Below, in pieces: positions 33,899 to 43,284 of a stretch of DNA of 64,000 bases (positions are counted from its first letter, which is position 1; every line of letters starts with the position of its first letter). The stretch comes from Methanococcoides sp. EBM-47. Lineage in GTDB: Archaea > Halobacteriota > Methanosarcinia > Methanosarcinales > Methanosarcinaceae. Both the position numbers and the translations under genes were made by a program. The notes beneath the pieces were generated by a model that ran no database searches, was not told the DNA's origin, and worked only from the letters and a program-made list of their open reading frames with translations. The stretch covers positions 1 to 64,000 of the forward strand of contig MPPA01000033.1 in the NCBI GenBank assembly GCA_001896725.1. Reading direction: 5' to 3'.

Positions 33899-36139
33899 AT
33901 GGGTTTTACTGAAAAACTTGGACCAAGACTGCTCGACCGATACGAAATACCTCTACTCTTTTCTTTCTTTTTCCTTCTTATAGTACTAAAGATGATCTTA
34001 ATATTTCCATTCACTACTCCCTGGATGTTTGCAGATGAGATTGTATACTCTAAACTTGCTCAAAACATTTTGAACCTTGTTTTTCTAATTGATATAAAAT
34101 ATGCTCAAACGTATCCACCAGGCTATTCGATCTTCTTAGCTGTTGCTGATCTCTTTTCTTCAGACAAACAGGTATTATATCGTAATATGCTGTTTGTGAA
34201 CAGTTTTCTTTCCTCTTCGATCATTTTCCCGGCATATTTCATATTGAAGAAGTACACTTCAAAGTTCCAAGCTCTGGGTGGTTCTTTAGTTATATCTACG
34301 CTTCCAAGTGTTGTAACATATACATTTGTACTGATGAGTGAGAACCTTTTTATTCCTCTCACGCTCTATTCAGTTTGGTTTCTCCATGAGTGTTTTGAAC
34401 ATGGTAAGATGCAATGGTATTTTCTGGCAGGCATATCTATCTTTTATCTTTATCTTACAAGAGAAACAGGGATCGTATTCATTGTTTCAGTACTTTTGGC
34501 GATTTTTTATTTTTTTTGGATCACGAGAAGTAATATCACATCAAAGGGCCTGAAAAATTGGTTAGTTCTAGCATTTTCTTTTACGTTACCAACTGTTGGC
34601 TGGTCTTTATATAAAAAAACAAGGTACTCTACAGGTTCATTATATGATACTTCAACATATTCTTCTTCTCTGCTGGACAGCTTCACCAATATCGATTCAT
34701 TTGAGCTATTTGTTCACTTGGTGCTCAATGAGATAGGATATATATTATTGTCCGCCTACGTTATTATTTTTATTGCATGTTTCGTATTAATTTCAAAAAG
34801 CATCTGTAAATTAAATCTTGCTGGACCTACTGGAGGTCTTACGATAAGTGGTCCGAAAAATGCTATTGCTTTTAATTCGATCATTGTATATTTCATCAGT
34901 TTTAGTGCAGGATTAATATTAATTACAGTTGCACATATGAAGAGATATATAGGTAATCCTGAGAACTTTATTTTTGGGAGGTATATCGATCCGATAGTAC
35001 CTGTGGTCTTTTTATTTGGCCTGATAGGGATAGCTTTCTTACAGGCCAGATATGATGACATTGTCATTAAACGGAAGTATAAACAAATAATGTTCTTAAC
35101 TCTTTTAGCCGTTCCTTTGCTTTACTACTTACCACATACCTATTATGGTTTTCCAAATATGTTCGGCATTTTTTATGTCATATATCTACAAAAATATATG
35201 AGCTACATGGTCTTACTTTTTTTATTTGCAGTATTTTTTGTGATCGTACCGCTCTATCTCCTGAAAGATACATATAATAGCAGGTCGATGAATTTGTTCT
35301 TTGTATATCTCATACTCTTATCTGTACTTCTCTGCATACCTACATATAAAACGCAGCTTGAACATGTGAGGAATGTAAATAGTGGTAATCAGATAGGAAG
35401 ATACTTAGAGGACCACAGTTCAGATGATACTCTTATTTTAGTGGACCAGGAGGATATAAATAAACATATATTCTTAGGTTATCAAATGTGGTTCCGCACT
35501 CTATATTGGATAAATGGCGAATTTGTCCAAGCTCATATTTATGATGATCCTTCAGAACTTAGCACGAAAAAAATTATAAATGATGCAGATTACATAATCT
35601 CAAAAAAATTATTACCTTATGAATGTGTACAGGCAACAAATGACGATTACAAGCTATATGATCTAAAAGCATCTTCGCAGCTTGGTTCAAATGTTGCACT
35701 GCCATATACTTTAGATATTGGGAAGGATGATAAATATTTCATTGAGGGTTTTTATGGTCCGGAACTGGAAAAAATAAGATGGACAACTAATTCCTCAAAG
35801 ATCAAAATAGAATACGATCAAGATCAAGGACCATTGGTTTTACATATAATGATGCAAGCATTAAGACCCGAAAAAGACCCTGCGAACGTTACTTTCTATA
35901 TGAATGGGAATAAGATCGGTTCCTTGGAGAAATTAATAGGAGTTAGATATTATTCAGTTATAGTACCTCAAAACTATTTAGAGGCAAGGTATCAGATACT
36001 GGAGATTAGGACCAATACTTGGAAACCCATTGATTATGGAATAGCAGATGATCGGGTTCTTGGAGTTCAGATAGATTGGATAGATGTCGATTCTCTGTCC
36101 AATGGAGCTACAGATGAAATAGCAGCAACTTCCAGTTAA
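33899..36139 (+). CDS. GT-C fold membrane glycosyltransferase-like protein (PMT/ArnT type)
   Basis: A 746-residue polytopic protein with about 12-13 membrane segments and a C-terminal soluble domain of about 200 residues. The acidic pair in MFADEIVYSKLAQ lies in the first external loop, where GT-C enzymes bind the lipid-phosphate sugar donor, and YPPGYSIFLA is a typical following motif. It would use polyprenyl-phosphate-linked sugars on the outer face of the membrane. The gene is clearly AT-richer than its neighbours and codon-biased to A/T, suggesting transfer. GGTGAT 7 nt upstream selects ATG 33899. Acceptor unknown. Confidence 0.75.
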   Translation: MGFTEKLGPRLLDRYEIPLLFSFFFLLIVLKMILIFPFTTPWMFADEIVYSKLAQNILNLVFLIDIKYAQTYPPGYSIFLAVADLFSSDKQVLYRNMLFVNSFLSSSIIFPAYFILKKYTSKFQALGGSLVISTLPSVVTYTFVLMSENLFIPLTLYSVWFLHECFEHGKMQWYFLAGISIFYLYLTRETGIVFIVSVLLAIFYFFWITRSNITSKGLKNWLVLAFSFTLPTVGWSLYKKTRYSTGSLYDTSTYSSSLLDSFTNIDSFELFVHLVLNEIGYILLSAYVIIFIACFVLISKSICKLNLAGPTGGLTISGPKNAIAFNSIIVYFISFSAGLILITVAHMKRYIGNPENFIFGRYIDPIVPVVFLFGLIGIAFLQARYDDIVIKRKYKQIMFLTLLAVPLLYYLPHTYYGFPNMFGIFYVIYLQKYMSYMVLLFLFAVFFVIVPLYLLKDTYNSRSMNLFFVYLILLSVLLCIPTYKTQLEHVRNVNSGNQIGRYLEDHSSDDTLILVDQEDINKHIFLGYQMWFRTLYWINGEFVQAHIYDDPSELSTKKIINDADYIISKKLLPYECVQATNDDYKLYDLKASSQLGSNVALPYTLDIGKDDKYFIEGFYGPELEKIRWTTNSSKIKIEYDQDQGPLVLHIMMQALRPEKDPANVTFYMNGNKIGSLEKLIGVRYYSVIVPQNYLEARYQILEIRTNTWKPIDYGIADDRVLGVQIDWIDVDSLSNGATDEIAATSS

Positions 36140-36263
36140 ATTTCAGATAATATCACTTTACAGAATATTCAATATATACTCTAAAAAAATTGGTCTTCAC
36201 ATGACCAATTGCGTTATATTTATCTTAGATGACTGATAATGGTCTCTAATTGAGGCGATGTAC

Positions 36264-36677
36264 ATGGAATGCATTTTCTGTAAAATTATCTCAGGGTCTA
36301 TTCCTTCTTATAAAGTTTATGAGGATGAGCTCGTTTTAGCTTTCCTTGACATCTATCCATGTTCCGAAGGGCATACTGTAGTACTTCCCAAAAAGCATAT
36401 TGAGAGATTTACTGACTTGGATGTAAAGGATGCTTCGGATCTATTTGCTTCAGTGCATAAGATCTCAAAGGGCCTGTGTAAGGCTTTTGATCTGCATGGG
36501 ATGAACATAGGTATGAATGTAGGTGAAGTTGCCGGACAAAGCATACCTCATGTGCATGTTCATATAATTCCCCGTAAGGAGGGAGATGGTGGTGGGTCGA
36601 TGCACAGTATAGTGAAAACAAATCCGGACACTGAAAATTTAGCTGATCTAGTAAAGAAGGTTAGAGGATCTTTATAA
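36264..36677 (+). CDS. HIT family nucleotide hydrolase
   Basis: A 137-residue histidine-triad protein. MECIFCKIISGSIPS at the N-terminus and HVHVHIIPR with the triad near residue 97 define the family; members hydrolyse AMP-lysine, AMP-NH2 or dinucleoside polyphosphates. GAGG at 36252-36255 lies 8 nt before ATG 36264, preferred to ATG 36258. It is 53 nt before the UbiA gene and may begin that transcript. Confidence 0.93.
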   Translation: MECIFCKIISGSIPSYKVYEDELVLAFLDIYPCSEGHTVVLPKKHIERFTDLDVKDASDLFASVHKISKGLCKAFDLHGMNIGMNVGEVAGQSIPHVHVHIIPRKEGDGGGSMHSIVKTNPDTENLADLVKKVRGSL

Positions 36678-36729
36678 GACCTTATCCTCAAAAAACGAGA
36701 GCTAAATTCTCAAGTAAATGAGGCTTATC

Positions 36730-37572
36730 ATGCTTAGATCAGTGATCAGGTCCATGCGCCCTTATCAATGGTACAAGAATCTTGTGATTTTTTTATGTAT
36801 AATTTTTTCAAACAACCTACTTAATCTTGAAATGTGGCTGTATCTTATTATGGTTTTTTTTGTGTTCTGCATGCTTGCGGGTTCACAGTACATGTTAAAT
36901 GATATCAAAGATATAGAAAAAGATCGCCTGCATTCCAAGAAAAGATACAGGCCCATTGCAGCAGGGATCCTTCCTGCCAGAACTGCATTGCTCATATCCT
37001 TCACAATTATGACATTATCGCTTGTTATTGCTTTTGCAATGGGAAGGCTGGTAGGAGTTGTAAGTTTGATGTATGTAGTCAACAGTATTGCCTATTCTCT
37101 TTATTTTAAAAACTATGCCATTGTTGATGCAATCTTTATTGCTGTGGGTTTTGTCATAAGGGCAATTGCTGGTTGTGTTACGATCAATATCACTGTTTCT
37201 CCATGGTTGATATTATGTGTATTTCTTTTAGCACTGGTCCTTGCATTCGGGAAAAGAAGGCATGAACTGGAAGAAGGTCAAAATTCGCGGGATAGCCTGG
37301 CACAATATACTATAGCAATGAGTGAAACTTTGTTGAACTCTTCTGTCTCAATGTTGTTAATGTCATATGCTTTGTATACTATCTCGATACACACGACAAT
37401 GATGCTGACCCTTCCATTTGTGTTTTATGGTACATTTCGCTACGTTCAGCTGATCAATTTGAAAGGTATCGGAGAAGAAGTGGAACTATTACTAAAGGAT
37501 AAACCTTTTGTTTTGAATGTAGCTTTATGGATATTCCTTACTGTGCTTATTCTATATGGAGGTTCTTTTTGA
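36730..37572 (+). CDS. UbiA-family prenyltransferase (decaprenyl-phosphate phosphoribosyltransferase-like)
   Basis: A 280-residue membrane protein with about nine segments. SMRPYQWYKN at the N-terminus and the Asp-rich NDIKDIEKDRLHSKKRYRPIA match the UbiA subgroup that moves 5-phosphoribose from PRPP to a polyprenyl phosphate (DPPR synthase) rather than quinone enzymes. The product would be a lipid-linked pentose for glycan assembly. GAGG in the upstream ATG context selects ATG 36730. It overlaps the PHP gene by four bases, indicating coupled translation. Confidence 0.82.
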   Translation: MLRSVIRSMRPYQWYKNLVIFLCIIFSNNLLNLEMWLYLIMVFFVFCMLAGSQYMLNDIKDIEKDRLHSKKRYRPIAAGILPARTALLISFTIMTLSLVIAFAMGRLVGVVSLMYVVNSIAYSLYFKNYAIVDAIFIAVGFVIRAIAGCVTINITVSPWLILCVFLLALVLAFGKRRHELEEGQNSRDSLAQYTIAMSETLLNSSVSMLLMSYALYTISIHTTMMLTLPFVFYGTFRYVQLINLKGIGEEVELLLKDKPFVLNVALWIFLTVLILYGGSF

Positions 37573-38216
37573 AGTTCGATCTGCATGTACATTCAAAGTA
37601 CTCTCTAAAATGTGGGTACATGGAACCAAAAATGATCGCCAGGCTTGCACGGAAAAAAGGCCTTAATGGGATCGCTGTTACTGATCATGATACAATAAAG
37701 GGAGCACTAAAGACCAGGGAATACGCAGATAAAGGCCTTATCGTGGTAACAGGTTCTGAAATAATGACATCAAGGGGAGAGGTCATCGGACTTTTCCTGT
37801 CAGATGAGATCCTTTCAACAGATTTCATAGATGTTATAGAAGAGATCCATGATCAAAGTGGTATTGCAATTGTTCCACATCCTTTTGATACATTGAGAAG
37901 ATCAGCACTCCGGCCTACGAAGAACGATGTTGGGCTTATTGATGGTGTGGAAGGGTTCAATGCTCGGAACATTTACCAGAAAAGTAACAAGGACGCTATT
38001 AAGTTCGGAAAGGAACATAAACTGGCTATCACGGCCGGAAGTGATGCTCATTTCAGTAATGAGGTCGGGAATGCAGGGGTCATAACTGACAATGAGGACC
38101 TCAGAGAGGCTATTCTTTCAAGGCAGATCGAAATATTCGGTAAACAAAATGGGCTATATAATCATGCTTTCACAAAAGGGCTCAAAATATGCCGAAAAAT
38201 AAAACAATCCTTATAA
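37569..38216 (+). CDS. PHP-domain phosphoesterase
   Basis: A 215-residue metal-dependent phosphoesterase of the PHP superfamily with DLHVHSKYS, VTDHDT, PHPFDT and GSDAHF as metal-ligand motifs. The start is TTG 37569 overlapping the TGA of the UbiA gene, with GGAGG (37558-37562) 6 nt upstream. In DPPR pathways a phosphatase must remove the 5-phosphate of the lipid-linked ribose; a PHP enzyme encoded inside the UbiA operon is a good candidate. This assignment is inferred from neighbourhood. Confidence 0.85.
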   Translation: MKFDLHVHSKYSLKCGYMEPKMIARLARKKGLNGIAVTDHDTIKGALKTREYADKGLIVVTGSEIMTSRGEVIGLFLSDEILSTDFIDVIEEIHDQSGIAIVPHPFDTLRRSALRPTKNDVGLIDGVEGFNARNIYQKSNKDAIKFGKEHKLAITAGSDAHFSNEVGNAGVITDNEDLREAILSRQIEIFGKQNGLYNHAFTKGLKICRKIKQSL

Positions 38217-39136
38217 TTTTCTTTGCATTGGCTGTTTATGTAGCAATGGGCATATATGCCGATATCAGCCAGCTTACTATAGCTATGCAGAGCTTTGGCT
38301 GGCCTTATTTTATTCTTCTATTGTTCTTTACGAGCGCGGGTTATTTTCTCAGGTATCTCAAATGGGACATCTTCCTGAAAAAAGCCGGAGTGGATCTTCC
38401 CTTCAGGCAGAGCTTCTTTGTGTTCATCAGCGGACTTTCAATGATCATAACTCCCGGAAAGCTTGGAGAGGTCTGGAAAGCCTGGCTCATTAGGGATATT
38501 TCTGGAGATGACCTGAACAGAACAGTTCCTGTGGTAATAATGGACCGCATGACCGATGTCCTGAGCCTTGTTATACTTTCAGCTTTCGGGATATTCTCTT
38601 ATAAGGAAGGTATTTACCTTCTGACTATCTTGTTTTTCATGGTACTGACCTTTTGTATTGCGATCACATCAAAGAGCATTTCTGAAAAAGTGATAGGGAT
38701 AATTGAGAAGAAGGCAATGAAATACTCAGGTAACATTAAGAACATACATGAAGTTTTTCAAGGGCTGCTAGAACCAAAGACCTTCATTTCACTTTCCCTC
38801 CTCAATGCCCTTGCATGGTTTTGCGAATGCCTTGGATTTTATTTCATTGTAATAGGTTTTGATCAACATCTTACTATACCCCTTTCAGTGTTCATCTTTA
38901 GTTTTGCCTCTCTTGCCGGTGGGGTGAGCATGGTCCCTGGAGGCATCGGGCTTGCTGAGGTCACCATTACAGGCTTTTTACAGCATTATGGTTTTAACCC
39001 TGCTATAGCTACCGGTACTACACTTATTGTACGTCTTGGATCGTTCTGGTATGGTGTGGTATTAGGGCTTGCTGTGTACCTGCTTTTCAGAAAGAAGATC
39101 ATTCCCAATAATGGAAATCGATTGAACGAAGATTAA
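38189..39136 (+). CDS. Flippase-like integral membrane protein (UPF0104/AglD C-domain family)
   Basis: A 315-residue protein with seven or eight membrane segments of the lysylphosphatidylglycerol synthase TM region / YbhN family. Conserved elements are GYFLRYLKWDIFL, ITPGKLGEVWKAWLI, GGVSMVPGGIGLAEV near 250 and ATTLIVR-like TGTTLIVRL. It overlaps the PHP gene by 28 nt. Such proteins accompany polyprenyl-phosphate sugar enzymes and are thought to move or bind lipid-linked sugars; proof of flippase activity is lacking. Confidence 0.85.
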   Translation: MPKNKTILIIFFALAVYVAMGIYADISQLTIAMQSFGWPYFILLLFFTSAGYFLRYLKWDIFLKKAGVDLPFRQSFFVFISGLSMIITPGKLGEVWKAWLIRDISGDDLNRTVPVVIMDRMTDVLSLVILSAFGIFSYKEGIYLLTILFFMVLTFCIAITSKSISEKVIGIIEKKAMKYSGNIKNIHEVFQGLLEPKTFISLSLLNALAWFCECLGFYFIVIGFDQHLTIPLSVFIFSFASLAGGVSMVPGGIGLAEVTITGFLQHYGFNPAIATGTTLIVRLGSFWYGVVLGLAVYLLFRKKIIPNNGNRLNED

Positions 39137-39158
39137 CTATCACCAATTGAGGGATCAA

Positions 39159-40286
39159 ATGTCAAATGTCAGTGTGTTAAAGACGTCACCCAAGACAATA
39201 TTGGAAGATTATCAAGAATTGATGGACCTGGCAGATTACAGATCAGCTGTTCCGAAAGATAATGCAACGATCATGAAAATAAACCTTTCATGGAGCCTGT
39301 TCTATCCGGCATGTTCAACTCCTCCCTGGCAACTTGACGGTGTATTGAGTAAACTCCACAAAGATAGTTACAAGGATGTCACATGTGTGGAAAATCAGAC
39401 AGTGGTTACACATCCATGGAAAGGAGCATATGGGAACAAATGGCTTCCTGTCCTTGAAAAATATGGTGTGGAGTATATTCCTCTGACAAATGCCGAGTGG
39501 GTGCCGTTCAGGCCCAAAGCTGAAATGCTTGCAATGACCGATCTTTTCGGAGAAGTTCTTGTTCCCAAGCAGTTCTTCGAAAGCAATGTCATCCATTTGC
39601 CTACTGTTAAGACCCATGGTCACACTACTACTACCGGTGCCATGAAAAATGCATTTGGCGGACTCATACCCAAATACAGGCATCATGCTCATAAGAAGAT
39701 CCATGAGGTGCTGGTGGACTTGCTGGCGATCCAGAAAGAGATACACAAAGGGATCTTTGCGGTCATGGATGGCGGTGTGTGTGGTAACGGAGCAGGTCCA
39801 CGCACTATGGAACCTTTCATTGGTAACGTGCTTCTGGCAAGTGATGATCAGGTCGCTATCGATACCATATCGGCTAAAATAATGGGTTTTGATCCCCTTA
39901 AGATCGATTATATCAGAATTGCCCATGACAGGGGTCTTGGAATGGGTGATCATGATCAGATAGAGATCAGTGGTATGGATAAGCAAGAACTTGATAAATT
40001 AAATTTCAAGTTCTCTACCGCAAAAAGCCCTATAATAGAATGGGACCAGAGATTAAGGAAAGGGACATCTAACATACACTGGCTGCACAGGATCTTGTTC
40101 CACTCTCCAGTATTCAAGACATTTATCTTTGCATCAGGTTTCTATCACGACAAACTGTGGTACCCCACTATTGGGAAAAGGTATATCGAAGAGTTCATGA
40201 AAACAGAATGGGGAAAACTATTTGAGACTTATGGGTATGGCCGGTTCCCTGAATATCCAGAGGTAAAGGATTGGGACCCTTATTGA
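39159..40286 (+). CDS. DUF362 domain protein
   Basis: A 375-residue protein of the DUF362 family, often annotated as iron-sulfur related but here with no ferredoxin motif. The family core includes KINLSWSLFYPACSTPPWQ, LPTVKTHGHTTTTGAMKNAF and AIDTISAKIMGFDP. GAGGGA lies just before ATG 39159. It starts 22 nt after the flippase gene and closes the UbiA-PHP-flippase operon. Biochemical function unknown. Confidence 0.82.
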   Translation: MSNVSVLKTSPKTILEDYQELMDLADYRSAVPKDNATIMKINLSWSLFYPACSTPPWQLDGVLSKLHKDSYKDVTCVENQTVVTHPWKGAYGNKWLPVLEKYGVEYIPLTNAEWVPFRPKAEMLAMTDLFGEVLVPKQFFESNVIHLPTVKTHGHTTTTGAMKNAFGGLIPKYRHHAHKKIHEVLVDLLAIQKEIHKGIFAVMDGGVCGNGAGPRTMEPFIGNVLLASDDQVAIDTISAKIMGFDPLKIDYIRIAHDRGLGMGDHDQIEISGMDKQELDKLNFKFSTAKSPIIEWDQRLRKGTSNIHWLHRILFHSPVFKTFIFASGFYHDKLWYPTIGKRYIEEFMKTEWGKLFETYGYGRFPEYPEVKDWDPY

Positions 40287-40716
40287 AGGGTGCAAATGAG
40301 CTAACTGGGCGTATAAAGAGTTAAATGTGAGCAGGTTAAAAATTTAGGTCTGTAAAAAATCGCGTTGATCATACAATTTTCTATGCCTAGAATGTTTTCA
40401 AATGTACTTCTATATATTGGTCGTATTTGTGGAATTAAATTGGATGATGATTTTACGAGCATTTCTGCAGATTCAGACCAAAATAAAATTTGGAGTATGT
40501 TTTATACAGAGCGGTTCTAACAGGATGTTATATATTGTTAAAATTCCATCATGTTTTGTCCTAGTAGGTATTCAACATGTGTGTAAACTGGAAGAAGGAT
40601 ATGTTTCAAACATCATTTCAAAAATCACTATGTTATAGTTACATTTGGTTTTTCAGTAAAACCTGGATACACTTTTACGGACGTTGATTTGGGATGTTAT
40701 ATGAGGAAGGATATAA
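40287..40716. other. 430-nt spacer, no gene supported
   Basis: AT-rich DNA. A 78-codon frame at 40402-40638 has no ribosome binding site, no domain and a non-coding look. The right end carries GAGGAAGG before the EamA gene. Nothing else recognised. Confidence 0.5.
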
Positions 40717-41565
40717 ATGATACCCGCTGAGCTTCTTGTGGTGTTTTTTGGATTACTGGCAGCAGCATCGTGGGGTGCAGGTGATTTTAGCGGAGGTTTT
40801 GCCTCAAAAAAAGCAAATGTCTTTAGCGTTGTGCTCATAGTTCAGACAGTTGGGGTTTTTCTTCTTGTAGCTTCTGCTTATTTGATGGGGGAAGAGATAC
40901 CAGGCATCAATGGAATTATATGGGGAGCAATTGCTGGGATCTTTATAGGTATAGCACTTCTGGCGCTTTATCACGGTCTGTCACAGGGCAAGATGGGTTT
41001 CATAGCTCCAATTTCAGCAGTTGTAGCTGCATCGGTACCTGTGCTGTATGGTGCTTTCTATGAAGGACTACCTGCTACACATCAGATAGTCGGGTTCGTT
41101 TTTGCACTGGCGGCCGTTTGGTTAATTGCAGGCGGAAATAACGAGATGGGAAAAATACGGGTCCATGATCTGAAGTTTCCTTTAATCGCAGGTATAGGCT
41201 TTGGTATTTTTTTCATATCTATTGATCACGTCAGTGAGACCGCAGTTTACTGGCCATTGGCCGTTGCCAGGGCTGCAGCCGTTCTGATGGTACTGGGATT
41301 TATCATTTTCAAAGGTTCCATGTCTGTCCCTTCAAGAAACATATTGCCTATAATAATACTAGCTGGTGTTTTTGATACCGGAGGCAACACCTTTTTTGCA
41401 CTGGCCTCCCGGGCTGGCAGGCTGGATATAGCATCCATCACTTCATCCCTTTATCCGGCAGGCACAGTGCTGCTTGCATGGCTGATACTGAAAGAAAGAA
41501 TGGTTATCAGGCAGTGGGCAGGTGTGCTTTTTGCTCTTATTGCTATTGTATTGATATCTGCATGA
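40717..41565 (+). CDS. EamA (DMT superfamily) transporter
   Basis: A 282-residue ten-segment membrane protein with two EamA repeats (1-140 and 148-282). WGAGDFSGGFASKKAN opens the first repeat, a form seen in archaeal/actinobacterial paralogues. Members export amino acids, nucleobases or other small metabolites; the substrate is not predictable. GAGGAAGG precedes the ATG by 6 nt. Confidence 0.88.
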   Translation: MIPAELLVVFFGLLAAASWGAGDFSGGFASKKANVFSVVLIVQTVGVFLLVASAYLMGEEIPGINGIIWGAIAGIFIGIALLALYHGLSQGKMGFIAPISAVVAASVPVLYGAFYEGLPATHQIVGFVFALAAVWLIAGGNNEMGKIRVHDLKFPLIAGIGFGIFFISIDHVSETAVYWPLAVARAAAVLMVLGFIIFKGSMSVPSRNILPIIILAGVFDTGGNTFFALASRAGRLDIASITSSLYPAGTVLLAWLILKERMVIRQWAGVLFALIAIVLISA

Positions 41566-41698
41566 GGGTCGAACGAAAGAAAAAAAGGTATCATATGCAA
41601 AAGCCTTTTTTCTTTTAAAGCGATGAGTATGTGTTTCCCCTGTATTTGTTTTCTTCAGTTCCAAAGGCTCAAATAGGATGTTAACGATTATTATTAGC

Positions 41699-43138
41699 AT
41701 GAGTCAAAAGACTGAAGCTCTTTTCAAGTCCCTTAATCCTAAACAACAGGCTTATGTGAATTTGCAACTCCAAGACCCATATAATGGAGAATATCTGCTG
41801 GGAGTATTCCATCTGATCCCGGAAGGGAAATTAAATATACTTCAGGCTGCAGCGGAAATTGCAGCCGAATCTTCGACGGGGACGAATTTCAAGGTCAACA
41901 CCGAAACCCCGTTTTCCAGGACCATGAACGCTCTGGTATATAGACTGGACCAGGAACAGGGTCTGGTATGGATAGCCTATCCCTGGAGGCTTTTCGATAG
42001 AGGTGGAAATGTCCAGAACATTCTGACATATGTAGTTGGCAATATCCTCGGCATGAAAGAGATCAAAGCCCTCAAATTACTAGATGTATGGTTCCCTTCA
42101 TCGATGCTCGAACAATATGACGGGCCAAGCTATACTCTTGATGACATGCGAAAATACTTAGGGGTATATGACAGACCAATACTCGGTACTATCGTAAAGC
42201 CAAAGATGGGGCTCACTTCTGCAGAGTATGCGGAAGTATGTTATGATTTCTGGGTAGGGGGAGGTGATTTTGTCAAGAACGACGAACCTCAGGCGAACCA
42301 GGATTTCTGTCCCTATGAAAAAATGGTAAAACATGTTAAAGAGGCTATGGACAAGGCGGTTAAGGAAACCGGCAGAGAAAAGGTCCATTCTTTCAATGTT
42401 TCAGCTGCTGATTTTGACACCATGATCGACCGGTGTGAAACGATAGTGAACGCGGGTTTTGAGCCAGGTAGCTATGCGTTCCTCATTGATGGGATAACTG
42501 CTGGCTGGATGGCTGTGCAGACCCTTAGAAGACGATATCCTGATGTATTCATTCATTTTCACAGGGCGGCACATGGAGCTTTTACAAGACCTGAGAACCC
42601 AATAGGCTTCTCAGTTCTGGTATTGTCCAAGTTTGCCAGGCTTGCCGGTGCTTCAGGTATACACACAGGTACTGCAGGCGTTGGAAAAATGAAAGGTACT
42701 CCCGAAGAGGATGTTGTTGCTGCTCATGGGATCCTGTATATGAGGTCAAAAGGTCATTTCTTTGATCAGACATGGACAAAGATACCTGAAAATGATAAGG
42801 ATGCATTATATCTTGTGTCAGAAGATTCTGCTCATCATATCGTTCTTGAGGATGACAGTTGGAGAGGTATGAAAAAATGCTGTCCGATCGTTTCTGGCGG
42901 ACTTAATCCCATCAGATTGAAGCCTTTCATCGATGTAATGGGGAATGTGAACTTCATCACAACCATGGGCTCGGGGGTACATGCTCATCCTGGAGGGACT
43001 AAAGCAGGAGCTCAGTCACTAGTTCAGGCATGTGATGCCTATCTTAAAAAAATGGATATCACCGAATATGCCAGAGATCACGAAGAACTGGCACAAGCTA
43101 TCGAGCATTTCTCAAGGGCACAGAAGGATGCCATGTGA
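41699..43138 (+). CDS. rbcL: Ribulose-1,5-bisphosphate carboxylase, form II/III
   Basis: Carboxylates RuBP into two 3-phosphoglycerates. In archaea it usually works in the AMP/nucleoside salvage route with AMP phosphorylase and ribose-1,5-bisphosphate isomerase. The 479-residue protein aligns nearly end to end with my recollection of the Methanococcoides burtonii enzyme. Catalytic KPKMGL near 167, carbamylated Lys193 in GGDFVKNDE, HFHRAAHG, loop-6 Lys330 in GTAGVGKMKG, SGGLNP and TTMGSGVHAHPGG are all present. The start at 41699 aligns with the homologue; an in-frame ATG at 41678 adds seven residues. No phosphoribulokinase or small subunit is seen in the window. Confidence 0.95.
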   Translation: MSQKTEALFKSLNPKQQAYVNLQLQDPYNGEYLLGVFHLIPEGKLNILQAAAEIAAESSTGTNFKVNTETPFSRTMNALVYRLDQEQGLVWIAYPWRLFDRGGNVQNILTYVVGNILGMKEIKALKLLDVWFPSSMLEQYDGPSYTLDDMRKYLGVYDRPILGTIVKPKMGLTSAEYAEVCYDFWVGGGDFVKNDEPQANQDFCPYEKMVKHVKEAMDKAVKETGREKVHSFNVSAADFDTMIDRCETIVNAGFEPGSYAFLIDGITAGWMAVQTLRRRYPDVFIHFHRAAHGAFTRPENPIGFSVLVLSKFARLAGASGIHTGTAGVGKMKGTPEEDVVAAHGILYMRSKGHFFDQTWTKIPENDKDALYLVSEDSAHHIVLEDDSWRGMKKCCPIVSGGLNPIRLKPFIDVMGNVNFITTMGSGVHAHPGGTKAGAQSLVQACDAYLKKMDITEYARDHEELAQAIEHFSRAQKDAM

Positions 43139-43166
43139 CATCTATGGATAGTTGTGCTCTAGTCTT

Positions 43167-43192
43167 TGGCGAACAGGATTTAATGTTCGCCA
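43167..43192 (+). terminator. Hairpin after rbcL
   Basis: Perfect 9-bp stem TGGCGAACA / TGTTCGCCA with an 8-nt loop, 28 nt after the rbcL stop. No T-tract follows. Confidence 0.55.
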
Positions 43193-43284
43193 GGTCCAAG
43201 CCCAATGAAATTAACTAAGATATCCTTCATCCGGCATCCTATTCTTCAGCTGCGAGTTACATTATAGTAATTGAGATCCAAATA

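Noticed and set aside
40402-40638. 78-codon frame in the DUF362-EamA gap
   Set aside because: No ribosome binding site, no recognisable motif, composition of random AT-rich DNA.
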